Shown piece by piece: positions 36,501 to 44,405 of a stretch of 64,000 nt of DNA. Below the pieces are notes generated by a model. That model made no database searches and was not told the origin of the DNA. It saw only the letters and a list, made by a program, of their open reading frames with translations. A program made the translations under genes and the position numbers. Position 1 is the first letter of the stretch. Each line of letters opens with the position of its first letter. The stretch is from Gemmatimonadota bacterium (GTDB lineage: Bacteria > Gemmatimonadota > Gemmatimonadetes > Longimicrobiales > Gaopeijiaceae): positions 304,361 to 368,360 of the forward strand of contig JAJDYN010000005.1 in the NCBI GenBank assembly GCA_022825135.1, given 5' to 3'.

Positions 36501-36821
36501 GAAGAGGGCGCGGAGGACCTGATCGAGGCCGGGAAGGCGCTGGACGCGGCGCTCATCGAGGTGGAGCACGAGCTGATCCAGCTGATCGACACGGGAAGCG
36601 ACGGCGTGCGCTGGCCGTCGAAGATCGTGGGACGGCTGCGTTACCTGCAGGGGGCCGTGGCCACGGCGGACTTCCGGCCGACAGACCAGCACACCGAGGT
36701 GTCCCAGGTGCTGCGGGTGCAGCTGGGGGAGGTGGAGGAGGCGCTGCAGGAGGTGCTGGCGGAGGATCTGGAGAACTTCAACCGGATGCTGCAGCAGAGG
36801 ATTGGGAGGGTGATTACGTGA
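33540..36821 (+). CDS. large secreted VPS10/BNR-repeat (sortilin-like beta-propeller) protein
   Basis: 1093 residues from ATG 33540, after GTGGAGGCAGGACC. A signal peptide (cleavage near PLSAQQ) is followed by a large beta-propeller made of Asp-box (BNR) repeats: GGIWRTEDAGLNWEPV, GAWKSTDGGDTWAHKG, GVYRTLDGGESWERV, GIHVTMDGGDTWREI, ELWSTNDGGDSWRLA, LYISYDDGDNWQRF and more to about residue 770. A Gly-rich stretch follows (about 900-912, GGGGFGGGGG), then a helical C-terminal domain (about 940-1093). Annotated homologues are called WD40/YVTN/BNR or glycosyl-hydrolase-like; no catalytic role is proven. Length and order are typical of the Gemmatimonadota family. Confidence 0.9.
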   Translation: MTGSRFSPRMADFRMAAPATAVRFALVTGLALAATLALPAVPLSAQQVPEEHLSGLRFRHIGPVGNRLASVVGVPGNRNIYFAGAASGGIWRTEDAGLNWEPVFDDQPVHSIGALAVAPSDHAIVWAGTGESSIRSNVSIGNGAWKSTDGGDTWAHKGLEGTGRVGRILIHPADPDVVYVAALGHAYQPSEDRGVYRTLDGGESWERVLFVDPGAGAYEMVMDPNNPRKIVASMWDLDLKTWKRDSGGPASGIHVTMDGGDTWREIEGNGLPTRRIGKIGLCMSASDSDRIYALIETGDGVPIDGEETDSGELWSTNDGGDSWRLASYSHDLATRQAYYTRCGVAPDDRDEVYFLSSSYSVSRNGGETHETTNFLFAGDAPGWDHHDIWSDPLNADRIAVAHDGGFSVSENRGRSWFRVQLPIAQMYHVTADNAIPYNVLGNRQDGPSFRGPSNSRMGGLFSNGRIPRGEWRGVGGGESGFATPDPRDPNIVWSSASGAGAAGGIVVRHDVARAQFRDVEVWPMSTLGWPAEDMRFRFQWTFPLLLSPHDPNTLYVTSQHVHRTRNNGQSWEVISPDLSTNDKSRQTISGGLTPDNIGVEFCCVIYAFDESPVEAGVLWAGTNDGLMHVSRNNGATWTAVTQNIPDLPPDGVVRSIDASRWDAGRAYITIEHHQVGDFEARAYRTDDFGESWTAIADGVDNYPVDYTRYLLEDAVRPGLLYLGTESSLYISYDDGDNWQRFMPGLPPTPYYGIFQQEHFNDLVIGTYGRGYWILDDLGPVQQLTDEVAASAAHLFEPRDAYRFRPVTEPATMLDDWSDGENPEGEAPLTYWLGEGAGTVQLRIDDSAGDEVTTLDGTGSAGFNRVWWDLTGDGPTEIWLRTKPLYSDWFPMPDEGYRVGGGGFGGGGGPLQPPGTYTVTLLVDDEEMGSQTLTVLKDPNSEGSLADIAAQTELVQEIMADRNRAAEMVNRIELLRRQIYDLRPVLEEEEGAEDLIEAGKALDAALIEVEHELIQLIDTGSDGVRWPSKIVGRLRYLQGAVATADFRPTDQHTEVSQVLRVQLGEVEEALQEVLAEDLENFNRMLQQRIGRVIT

Positions 36822-36866
36822 GCTAACGCCGTTGGGGGTCCCAGACCCCGATCGGCAAGAAGGCGA

Positions 36867-37064
36867 TTAGTTGCCTGGGGAGCTCCGACCCGCCTGGTCT
36901 GCACTCTTGATGATTTTTCCGCCTAGAGCGGGCTCTAGACGATAACCTCCGAGCTTGATTCCAACGTCGGCGAGCCGTTGCGCAGCATCGCGGCTGCGGT
37001 CCACCGCGGTTGGGTCGATGTCGGGGTTGACCTTTGGAACCTCGGTTCGACGATCCTCTTCCAT
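36867..37064 (-). CDS. small protein of unknown function
   Basis: 65 residues, ATG 37064, preceded by a strong ribosome site (GGGAGG, 7 bases). It is charged at both ends and contains DPTAVDRSRDAAQRLADVGI and LGGYRLEPALGGKIIKSADQ. No family is recognised. It starts 11 bases after the stop of the frame-corrected serine protease, so it is probably the last gene of the four-gene minus-strand accessory unit. Confidence 0.55.
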   Translation of the reverse strand: MEEDRRTEVPKVNPDIDPTAVDRSRDAAQRLADVGIKLGGYRLEPALGGKIIKSADQAGRSSPGN

Positions 37065-37075
37065 GACGAGCCTCC

Positions 37076-37816
37076 CTAGAAGAAGTCAGGCGAATGTACG
37101 AACGATACTATGCCGTTGCGACCCATGTGATCCCTCAGGAACCAGAAGTAGTTCCACACGGCTTCTCGCAGTTCTGCGTTGGAGCCGATGTCATCGTGCT
37201 TCCCCGGGTCTCGGTCCTGACCCAGTCCTTGAACTTGTAGTTGGCAAGCCAGCGCTTGAGTAGGTCGATGGAGAGGTCGCGGGCGAGCCTGAACTGATGG
37301 AGTTCCGCCAGGTCGAGCTTCTGCAACAAGACAAGTTCGGCAGTTGAGAGCGTCTCGCCAAGACTCTTCTCGATGAGGCTCTCGTACTGGGACAAGTAGG
37401 ACAGCGCGGGCACAAGGCGGTCGTCTCGCTCAATCTGTGGATCGATCGGTCCCAGGCAAGAGTGGTAGTCCATCAGAATGTGATCCCCGGACATGGCTAG
37501 TACTGTCCCTGCGGACATTGCTCGATCTGGGATGAGGAACTTGACCTCAGCGGTAGTGATGCCTGAGGACGCGAACGATACGTTCCACGACTTCGACGAT
37601 GCCTCCGGCCGTGTCCAGAATCACGACCAAACTCTGCTTTCGCACTTCTCGCGCTTCCACGGCGATCTTGACTCGATGCTCGAGACCGAAGGCCATCGGC
37701 GAGATGATCGTCAGGCCGTCCGCATCAAGCATCCGCTCGATCTCACGAAGTCGATCCGTAGCCCAGGCTCGAGCGCTGTCTTGGGTTGTTGGGGGCGCGA
37801 TCATCTCAGACGGCAT
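37076..37816 (-). pseudogene. SDH/ClpP-fold serine protease with two opposite frameshifts
   Basis: The pieces form a serine protease of the SDH/ClpP type. The first frame (37816-37547) reads LVVILDTAGGIVEVVERIV and stops at a TGA after RHHYR. Removing one base at 37549 joins it to the second frame as EVKFLIPDRAMSAGTVLAMS (nucleophile Ser in AMSAGT), then LMDYHSCLGPIDPQI and YKFKDWVRTETRG. Near 37200 the reading seems to return to the first frame, giving AELREAVWNYFWFLRDHMG and a stop at 37076, just before the ribosome site of the next gene. The two shifts have opposite sign. Either the gene is dead or both are base errors. The second shift is less certain than the first. Confidence 0.75.
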
Positions 37817-37943
37817 CGGGATACAGCCCTCCTGGCGGAATGTGAGATCTGCTTCATGGCCTGCGGCTTAAGGGTACCTGCAAACCCTGTAGGGACACCA
37901 TGGGAACACGCGCCGATCAGATGTTGATTTATTCCGGCTCAGG

Positions 37944-38485
37944 TCACCCCCGGAACCGATTCTCGTTGTGCCACTCCAGGTAGTCCCGACCCGGCCGGTG
38001 TTCCGAGCGGGAAGGCACCCAAAGCCCCTTCCCATGCAACTTGTAGTAGTTCTCGCCGTCATCGAAGTCCGTGTGGATGTGTTTGCTGACTTCGAAATGG
38101 TGGTCCGGGGTGACGGTTACGTAACCCGCGTCGAAGAGCCTGTGTACATCGGACCGCAGCAGCATCCCGTTCTGCACGTAGTTCTCCGGAACCTCGCTGA
38201 AAGGCTGGATGTGGGCGGCGTCGAGAGCCGGGAGCGCCTTCTCGCGCGTTACCGCGCACTGCCGCTCGTACACGTCGGTGACGACGCTTCGGAAGATTCC
38301 CTGTCCCACTCGATGTCTCACCGGCACGGGATCGGAATAGCCTCCCGGAAGATCCAGCCAGCCCTCGGGCTTCGGTTCCGCCACGATGGAGTCCAGAAAT
38401 TGACTTCGTCCACCTGCTCGCGACGGGAAAGACCTCTGAGGTGGTCGAACCAGTTCTTGTCCGTAACGGCGGCGTATGCGTTCAA
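37944..38485 (-). pseudogene. HNH endonuclease with the middle deleted and a frameshift
   Basis: The N-terminal block LNAYAAVTDKNWFDHLRGLS...VDEVNFWTPS and the C-terminal block (from VAEPKPEGWLDLPGGYSDPV) are the two ends of one family of putative restriction-type HNH endonucleases of about 300 residues, but here they are almost directly joined and lie in different frames. Roughly 100 residues are missing. The C-terminal part keeps the HNH core: CAVTREKALPALDAAHIQPF, NGMLLRSDVHRLFDAGYVTV. The start TTG at 38485 is a guess. The remaining 146-residue frame (GTG 38384) could still be expressed. Confidence 0.78.
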
Positions 38486-38644
38486 GCCTGAGTCCCCTGA
38501 CCTCTTGGCGGAAGTCTCCATGTGGCTGGGATGGCGTAATCGCGGCAATCTACGCGTCTCAGGCTCCTCCCGCCGCTAGCTCAGCCCTCGGATCATCGCG
38601 AGGCAACGGAAGCGGCCACGTTACGGAGGTCATCAAGGTGATGC

Positions 38645-40192
38645 CTATCCGGACCGATCATCTGCCTCCCTTGCAAGGCAACGCCTGTACAAGTCTTCGA
38701 CGCGCTCCACCTCATCCAGAGAAAGTCTCTTGAATTCGCGGGTCCGTGCCCTCCTGGACAGCCTGCCGTTGTTCTGCCGGAGAAACTGTGCCAAGAGGTT
38801 AATGGTCTTCTCCGGCATGTCCGCCGTTTCTTCCTGGACGCGTCGCGAGAATTCGTCGTATCCTTCCAGATAAGCGACCTCCTGGGGCAGATCCCGGGTC
38901 ACGGTTTCTTCGACACACTTGTATAGGAACTCGGCGTGCGCTGTCGCGTCGAAGAAACGGTAGTAGTCGCCTGTGTCGTTCAGAACCTCGATGTTGTGCC
39001 GTCGCGTGGGACGCCAATCGACGAGGGGGAGTACCTCCCGGGAATAGCTGGTGAGAACTTCACGGTAATCTGTGATCCGCCTCAGCATCGGGACGCTTAC
39101 CGGGAACACCAGGTCCGGCGGGTTGTAGCCGGCGCGGGCCAGCGCGTGATGGATCAGCCAACGGTGAAGGCGTCCATTCCCGTCCTCGAACGGGTGGATG
39201 TAGACGAAGCCGAACGACAGGGCGGCCGCCACGACAACGGGATCCAAGGGCGCTGCCTGACTCTGCTGCGCGAACTCGACGAGCCCCTGCATGAGGTCGG
39301 GCAGATCCTCCGGACGTGCGCTGATGTGCTCCGGAATGGGATCCGCGGTTGTTCGGTCACGCTCCCCGATCCACCCACCTTCGGTCCTTAGGCCGAGCTG
39401 CACGAACCTCGCATCGCCGATCACCATCTCCTGAAGACGCTCGAATTCATCCACGGTCAGATTCAGTTGACCCGCGTCTGCGATCGCTTGAGCCCAGCGG
39501 AGCCGCCTGTCCTGGGGCGGGCGCTCCCCCTCGATCTGAAACGACGCCTGACTGTCTTCGAGAAGGAGAAACGCTGCCGCGCGGCGAATAACATCAGGAT
39601 GGGTCCGGCCGATTACCTCCCGAGCCTCCTCATCAAGGCGCATCTGCCCGTAGCGGTCGAGTTCGGGGGTCCGACGCACCATCGGACAGAACCGCTGCGT
39701 ACCGGGGAGGTTGTTCCGAACTCGGTGGCGTCGCGAGAGAGGCCCACTACCAAGGGCGAATTGCAGCTTGGGATTCACCACGGGGACGGCCCGTACTTTG
39801 CCGGAGTCCGGCAGTTCCAGGCGCGCATCCATCAGCCATTCGTAGAGAAACCAGATGCGGCGGACGTAGGCGCCGGTAGGCTTGTTGCGCACCATGCGGG
39901 CGATCTCAGCGGGGTCGACGCGCCTGAAGAGTGCCCGCAGCACAGCGAGGCTTAAGCCCTCCCATTTCATGGCGAACTCGAGCTGGCCTTCGAGACCTCT
40001 CTCGGGCGCAAGACTCGGGGCGAACATGTGCCACTCGCGGTTGGAAACGGGACGATAGCGCTTCGCAATAGCCGCCAGACGTGGCGGAGATGGAACTTGC
40101 AGATCGTAATCGGTGATGAGCGCCGCGTAGCCTGCAGGCGTCCCCGGCTCGGGGAGGGCTCGTCCTCGGTGATTCATGACCGGAGCCGCCAA
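38645..40192 (-). CDS. Fic family protein (class II, AMP-transferase type)
   Basis: 515 residues. The catalytic Fic motif is HPFEDGNGRLHR (His333), the consensus HPFxDGNGRxxR for nucleotide transfer to target hydroxyls. The inhibitory helix motif SFQIEG (Ser217, Glu221, Gly222) lies N-terminal to the Fic core, marking a self-inhibited class II protein. The N-terminal region carries SNREWHMFAPSLAPERGLEG, and a winged-helix-like C-terminus follows (LLAQFLRQNNGRLSRRARTR). A TTG at 40192 sits 8 bases after GGGGGA; the ATG at 40177 is the alternative. It is first in the minus-strand accessory cluster, behind a good promoter, and intact unlike its neighbours. Confidence 0.9.
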   Translation of the reverse strand: MAAPVMNHRGRALPEPGTPAGYAALITDYDLQVPSPPRLAAIAKRYRPVSNREWHMFAPSLAPERGLEGQLEFAMKWEGLSLAVLRALFRRVDPAEIARMVRNKPTGAYVRRIWFLYEWLMDARLELPDSGKVRAVPVVNPKLQFALGSGPLSRRHRVRNNLPGTQRFCPMVRRTPELDRYGQMRLDEEAREVIGRTHPDVIRRAAAFLLLEDSQASFQIEGERPPQDRRLRWAQAIADAGQLNLTVDEFERLQEMVIGDARFVQLGLRTEGGWIGERDRTTADPIPEHISARPEDLPDLMQGLVEFAQQSQAAPLDPVVVAAALSFGFVYIHPFEDGNGRLHRWLIHHALARAGYNPPDLVFPVSVPMLRRITDYREVLTSYSREVLPLVDWRPTRRHNIEVLNDTGDYYRFFDATAHAEFLYKCVEETVTRDLPQEVAYLEGYDEFSRRVQEETADMPEKTINLLAQFLRQNNGRLSRRARTREFKRLSLDEVERVEDLYRRCLAREADDRSG

Positions 40193-40708
40193 TTCACGAA
40201 TCCCCCATCTTGTAGGAAAACCTTCACGAGAAGCAGAATATTATCACAAATTAGGTCATGACGCAACAAATCATCACCAGATAAAAGTAATGCAAGAAAT
40301 TGTCCACAGGAGATCTGACAAGGGAGAACCTGCAAGAAACTCTTCACTGCGTACGAGAAAGCGTCACAGATGGACCACGCTGCGCAAAACCTTTCACTCC
40401 TGGGATCCTCACCTCTTCGCCAATCAGCTCAATCGCTCCGCGCGCGCGACGAATGGACCGCGACAGGCACACATCCTCGCCCAAACTCTTGTCTCGGCGA
40501 TCAGAACGGCTGAAGCTCTCCAGCGCGGCAGCAGGGCGCGCCGGCGCGTGGCGCTCGTGCTCGATCCGTGCCCGGAAGAATCGATGGGCTCAGGAGTCCA
40601 ATCGCGGCATGCAGTTTGTCCGCCCCATCCCCACCGCCGTAGTTTGCCGGTGTCACCGTTGGATTACTGCCGGCTTCGATGCCTGGTAGCCGGTGAAGGT
40701 GGAAACGC
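40193..40708. other. AT-rich intergenic region between the accessory island and the PPIase operon
   Basis: The first 200 bases are strikingly AT-rich for this genome and hold the Fic promoter (40238-40266). Nothing else in this half reads as a gene. The right half returns to normal GC and has no convincing gene either; it probably carries the promoter of the PPIase operon. No tRNA or integrase is visible here. Confidence 0.55.
40238..40266 (-). promoter_or_regulatory. sigma70-like promoter of the Fic gene
   Basis: On the minus strand TTGCGT (40266-40261) is separated by exactly 17 bases from TAATAT (40243-40238), close to the TTGACA/TATAAT consensus. Transcription would start near 40231, giving a leader of about 40 bases before the Fic start. 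The surroundings are AT-rich. Confidence 0.65.
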
Positions 40709-41539
40709 ATGGCTGAACCGACATCGGCAACGCCCCTCTTCCGACGCATCCTGCGCGAGCCGACGTCCCATTTCGTGCTCCTGGCGGCCGTGCTGTTCGC
40801 GGCGAACGCGGCGCTCGAGTCGTGGCGGGGCAACGTCATCACGGTCGATCGCGTGCAGATCGAGGTCCGGATCGCGGAGCTGGAAGCGCTGCGCGGCGCT
40901 CCGCTGAGCCCGGAGGAGCGGCAGCTCGTCGAGAATGCGTACATCGACGAGCAGGTCCTCGTGCGCGAAGCGCTCGACATGGGGCTCGAAGCCGATCGCC
41001 GGATCGACGACATCCTCGTGCAGAAGATGCTTCACGTCCTCAGCGGGGACGTCATTCAGCCAACCGAAGACGAGCTCGGGGCGTTCTATGAGGCGAATCG
41101 CGCGAGCTACACACCCGAGCCGACGCTCACCATCGAGGAGGTGGTCATCGCCGGGGACTCGCCCGCGGGCGGAGACCTGGTGGAGCGGCTGCGGGCCGGC
41201 GGGTCCGCCGAGGAGCTCGCCGAGAACCCCGGCGTGCGGGCGTCCGTGTTGCGCGAGGTGACAGGAGGCGACCTGAGGAGGCTGTTCGGGCCGGTGACCG
41301 CCGAGCTCATCCTCAGCGCGAACACCGCAGGCTGGATCGGGCCGCATGCGACGGTTCGCGGCCAGCACTGGTTCCTGATCATCGAGCAGATGACTCCCGA
41401 GCTTCCGCCCCTCGACAGCGTGCGCGAGCGGGTCCGTCTCGACTGGGTCGCGGACCAGGAGGCCGCGAGGCTCGACCTGGCGGTCGGGGAGCTACGCGAG
41501 CGCTACAACATTGTGATCGAGGAGCCGGAGGGACGATGA
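40709..41539 (+). CDS. periplasmic peptidyl-prolyl isomerase, PpiC/SurA type
   Basis: 276 residues. An N-terminal membrane segment (about 20-37, HFVLLAAVLFAANAALES) tethers a helical chaperone-like region (residues 50-115, ELEALRGAPLSPEERQLVEN) and a parvulin-like domain (about 125-245) including TPEPTLTIEEVVIAG and ANTAGWIGPHATVRGQHWFL. Such proteins assist folding of exported proteins. Its TGA overlaps the start of the HupE gene (ATGA), as is common for PPIase-HupE pairs. Confidence 0.85.
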   Translation: MAEPTSATPLFRRILREPTSHFVLLAAVLFAANAALESWRGNVITVDRVQIEVRIAELEALRGAPLSPEERQLVENAYIDEQVLVREALDMGLEADRRIDDILVQKMLHVLSGDVIQPTEDELGAFYEANRASYTPEPTLTIEEVVIAGDSPAGGDLVERLRAGGSAEELAENPGVRASVLREVTGGDLRRLFGPVTAELILSANTAGWIGPHATVRGQHWFLIIEQMTPELPPLDSVRERVRLDWVADQEAARLDLAVGELRERYNIVIEEPEGR

Positions 41540-42615
41540 AGGCCGCCGGACTCGTAGCGGCCCTCGCGCTCATCGTCGCGTCCCCGACACGAACATCCAA
41601 CCATGAGGCGGAGGTCACGCCGCCGACGGGACCCAGCCCTGCCGCAGCGATCACCCCGACCCCCCTCCCCACCCACGATGTGGATGTCACCTCGGTCGCC
41701 CGCGTCTACCTCGACCAGATCGGCGACACCCGGTACGTGTTCTCCATCGTCGATACCCAGGTGTCGCCCATCATCGACCTGCGCCGGGTGCTGCCCGAGC
41801 GCTGCACGCCGATTGGCCCGGAGGATGCGGGCGTGCTCGTGAGCGCGGGCTTCGCGTTCGAATGCGCCTCCGAACTGACCTTCGACGACGCCCTGGAGCT
41901 GCCCTGGTCGCTGGCCGGGGTGGTCGCGCTCGTGCGCTGGAGCGACGGCACCGAGGCGTCGGCCTACTTTCGCGGCGACGGCCGCTCGGTGCCCATCCGG
42001 CTGGCGGACCTGCGCGCCGGAGGCGGCACCACCGGCCGGCTCGCGGGCACGTATTTCATTCTCGGGGGGGAGCATATCCTCTTCGGGATCGATCACCTGC
42101 TCTTCGTGCTGGGACTGCTCCTGCTGGTCGGGGGATTCTGGTCGCTGGTCAAGACCATCACCTCCTTCACCCTGGCGCACAGCATCACCCTGGGGCTGGC
42201 GGTGCTCGGCTACGTGCCCGTGGACCGCGCGCCGGTCGAGGCCGCGATCGCCCTCTCCATCGTGCTGCTGGCCCGCGAGATCGTGGTCGGGCGCCAGGGC
42301 CGGAAGAGCCTCGTGCACCGGTATCCGTGGCTGGTGGCCTTCGTCTTCGGGCTCCTGCACGGGCTGGGGTTCGCCGGGGCCCTGGGTGAGATCGGGCTCC
42401 GGGCCAGCGACGTTCCGCTGGCGCTCCTCTTCTTCAACCTCGGCGTCGAGGCGGGGCAGCTCGCGTTCGTCGTGGCGTTGATCGCTCTGGCGAAGATCGC
42501 CGGGCGGGCCAGGCGAATGGCCGTGCAGCGGGTCGAGCCTGCCCTCGGGTACGCCCTGGGCGCCTTCTCCACCTTCTGGTTCCTGGATCGCCTGCCGGCG
42601 CTATGGGGCGCGTAA
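41536..42615 (+). CDS. HupE/UreJ family membrane protein
   Basis: 359 residues, overlapping the PPIase gene by four bases. Residues 1-170 are a signal peptide (MKAAGLVAALALIVASPTRT) and a periplasmic domain with a lone-standing Cys pair (PERCTPIG, FECASEL). The C-terminal half has seven or so membrane helices with the family motifs GGEHILFGIDHLLFVLGLLL, SFTLAHSITLGLAVLGY and FGLLHGLGFAGALGEIG, whose His/Asp residues resemble the metal-binding motif of HupE/UreJ nickel permeases. In this extended family the metal or other ligand is often unknown. Confidence 0.9.
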   Translation: MKAAGLVAALALIVASPTRTSNHEAEVTPPTGPSPAAAITPTPLPTHDVDVTSVARVYLDQIGDTRYVFSIVDTQVSPIIDLRRVLPERCTPIGPEDAGVLVSAGFAFECASELTFDDALELPWSLAGVVALVRWSDGTEASAYFRGDGRSVPIRLADLRAGGGTTGRLAGTYFILGGEHILFGIDHLLFVLGLLLLVGGFWSLVKTITSFTLAHSITLGLAVLGYVPVDRAPVEAAIALSIVLLAREIVVGRQGRKSLVHRYPWLVAFVFGLLHGLGFAGALGEIGLRASDVPLALLFFNLGVEAGQLAFVVALIALAKIAGRARRMAVQRVEPALGYALGAFSTFWFLDRLPALWGA

Positions 42616-42632
42616 CGATATCGGAGGAAACC

Positions 42633-44345
42633 ATGCTTCGCTTGCTGATCAGCGTCTTTCTGCTCTCGCTGTTCGGGCCCGCCGCGCCCGGACACGCTCA
42701 GGAGCCCGCCTCGTTCGACGTGCTCATCACGGGAGCCCGGGTCCTGGACGGCACCGGAAACCCCTGGATCTACGCGGATGTGGGCATCCGGGACGGGATG
42801 ATCGCTGCCGTGGGCGATCTGGCCGGCGCGCCGGCCGAGCGGGTGATCGATGCCCGGGGCAAGGTGGTGGCGCCCGGCTTCATCGACCTTCATTCGCACG
42901 GGGCCGGAGGTCTGGCGGCACCGGACGAGCGCCGCCGCGCCGCCGCCAACCTGGTCACCCAGGGCGTGACCACCGTCGTCGTCAACCAGGACGGCCGGAG
43001 TCCCGTGGACATCGGTGCGCAGAGGTCGCTGCTGCAGGACCTGCGCATCGGTCCCAACGCGATCCTCATGGTGGGCCACAACTCGATCCGCGCAGAGGCC
43101 ATGGGCAACGACTTCCAGCGCCTCGCGACGCCCGAGGAAGTTCAGCGCATGCGGGACCTCGCGCGCGCCGGGATGGAAGCGGGGGCGTTCGGGCTGTCGG
43201 CGGGGCTCGAATATGTGCCCGGCCGCTGGAGCAACAGCGACGAGGTCGTGGCCGTCGTGGAGGAGATCGTGCCGTTCGGCGGCGTCTTCATCGAACATGA
43301 GCGCAGCAGCGGCACCTCACCGATGTGGTGGCGGCCGAGTCAGGACGAAGCCGGTCCCCCCACCATGCTCAACTCCATTCAGGAGACGATCGAGATCGGC
43401 GAGCGCACCGGGGCGACGGTGGTGGCGACCCACATCAAGGCCCGGGGCGCCAACTACTGGGGCTCGAGCGGCGCCATCATCGCAGCCATCCGCCGGGCCC
43501 GGGACCGGGGCGTCGCCATCTTCGCGGACCAGTACCCGTACGCGACCAGCGGAAGCGACGGCAATGTGAGCCTGATCCCTGAGTGGGCCGTGGGCGCGGA
43601 CGATGAGCCGCCGGGAGGTGGTCCGGGCGCGACACCCGACTACGCGGAAGCCTTGCGCGCAACCCTGGCCGATCCCGAGCGCGCCCGCATGCTCCGGCAG
43701 GACATCGCATACGAGACCGAGTTCCGGGGCGGCGCCGAGAACATCGTGGTCTTCGACTATCCGGACCGCACGCTGATCGGCATGAGCGTCGCCGAGATCG
43801 CGGACGAGCGCGGGATCTCAACCGTCGAGGCCGCCATCCAGCTCCAGCTCGAGGGCATGCGGGACCGCCGGGGCGGCGGGCGCCTGCGGAGCTTCTCCTT
43901 CTCGGAGGAGGATATCGAGAACTTCACCGCGCAGCCCTGGGTGGCGACAGCCTCGGACGGCGGTATCTCCCTGCCGGAGGACGGACCCGCCATCCACGCG
44001 CGCTTCTACGGCACCTTCCCGCGCAAGATCCGGGAATACGCGCTCGACCGCGGCGTGCTCTCCGTCGAGAACGCGGTCCGTTCCATGACCACCCTGCCCG
44101 CCCAGATTCTGGGGCTCAGGAACCGCGGCCAGGTGCGCGAAGGCTTCGTGGCCGACGTGGTCGTGCTCGACCTGGAGCAGATCCGCGACATGGCCACCTT
44201 CACCGACCCGCACCAGTACGCGACCGGGATCGACTACGTGCTCGTCAACGGCAGCTTCGTCGTCGACGAGGGCGCACCGACCGGGATGCTCCCCGGCATC
44301 GTGATCACGCCCACCGAGGGCAGAAGGCCGCCCGCCACGGACTGA
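42633..44345 (+). CDS. secreted N-acyl-D-amino-acid deacylase-like amidohydrolase
   Basis: 570 residues from ATG 42633 after TCGGAGGAAACC, 17 bases past the HupE stop. The signal peptide ends near APGHAQ. The amidohydrolase barrel is shown by the metal motif IDLHSHG (His87, His89), VVVNQDGRSPVDIGA, ATHIKARGANYWG (likely another metal ligand) and FADQYPYATSGSDGNVSLIP. The C-terminus has the usual late segment RNRGQVREGFVADVVVLD and a beta-sandwich end. This pattern fits D-aminoacylases and dihydroorotase-like enzymes. An exported form suggests scavenging of D-amino-acid or related amides, but the substrate is inferred. Confidence 0.9.
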   Translation: MLRLLISVFLLSLFGPAAPGHAQEPASFDVLITGARVLDGTGNPWIYADVGIRDGMIAAVGDLAGAPAERVIDARGKVVAPGFIDLHSHGAGGLAAPDERRRAAANLVTQGVTTVVVNQDGRSPVDIGAQRSLLQDLRIGPNAILMVGHNSIRAEAMGNDFQRLATPEEVQRMRDLARAGMEAGAFGLSAGLEYVPGRWSNSDEVVAVVEEIVPFGGVFIEHERSSGTSPMWWRPSQDEAGPPTMLNSIQETIEIGERTGATVVATHIKARGANYWGSSGAIIAAIRRARDRGVAIFADQYPYATSGSDGNVSLIPEWAVGADDEPPGGGPGATPDYAEALRATLADPERARMLRQDIAYETEFRGGAENIVVFDYPDRTLIGMSVAEIADERGISTVEAAIQLQLEGMRDRRGGGRLRSFSFSEEDIENFTAQPWVATASDGGISLPEDGPAIHARFYGTFPRKIREYALDRGVLSVENAVRSMTTLPAQILGLRNRGQVREGFVADVVVLDLEQIRDMATFTDPHQYATGIDYVLVNGSFVVDEGAPTGMLPGIVITPTEGRRPPATD

Positions 44346-44405
44346 GGCGCCGACGGCCCGAGCCGAGGCCGAGCGGACGACGAGCGGCGAAGCGTCAGAC
44401 GACCG

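Noticed and set aside
40193..40708. Possible tRNA or integration site at the edge of the accessory island
   Set aside because: I could not find a cloverleaf, integrase gene or matching direct repeats at the two ends of the island.
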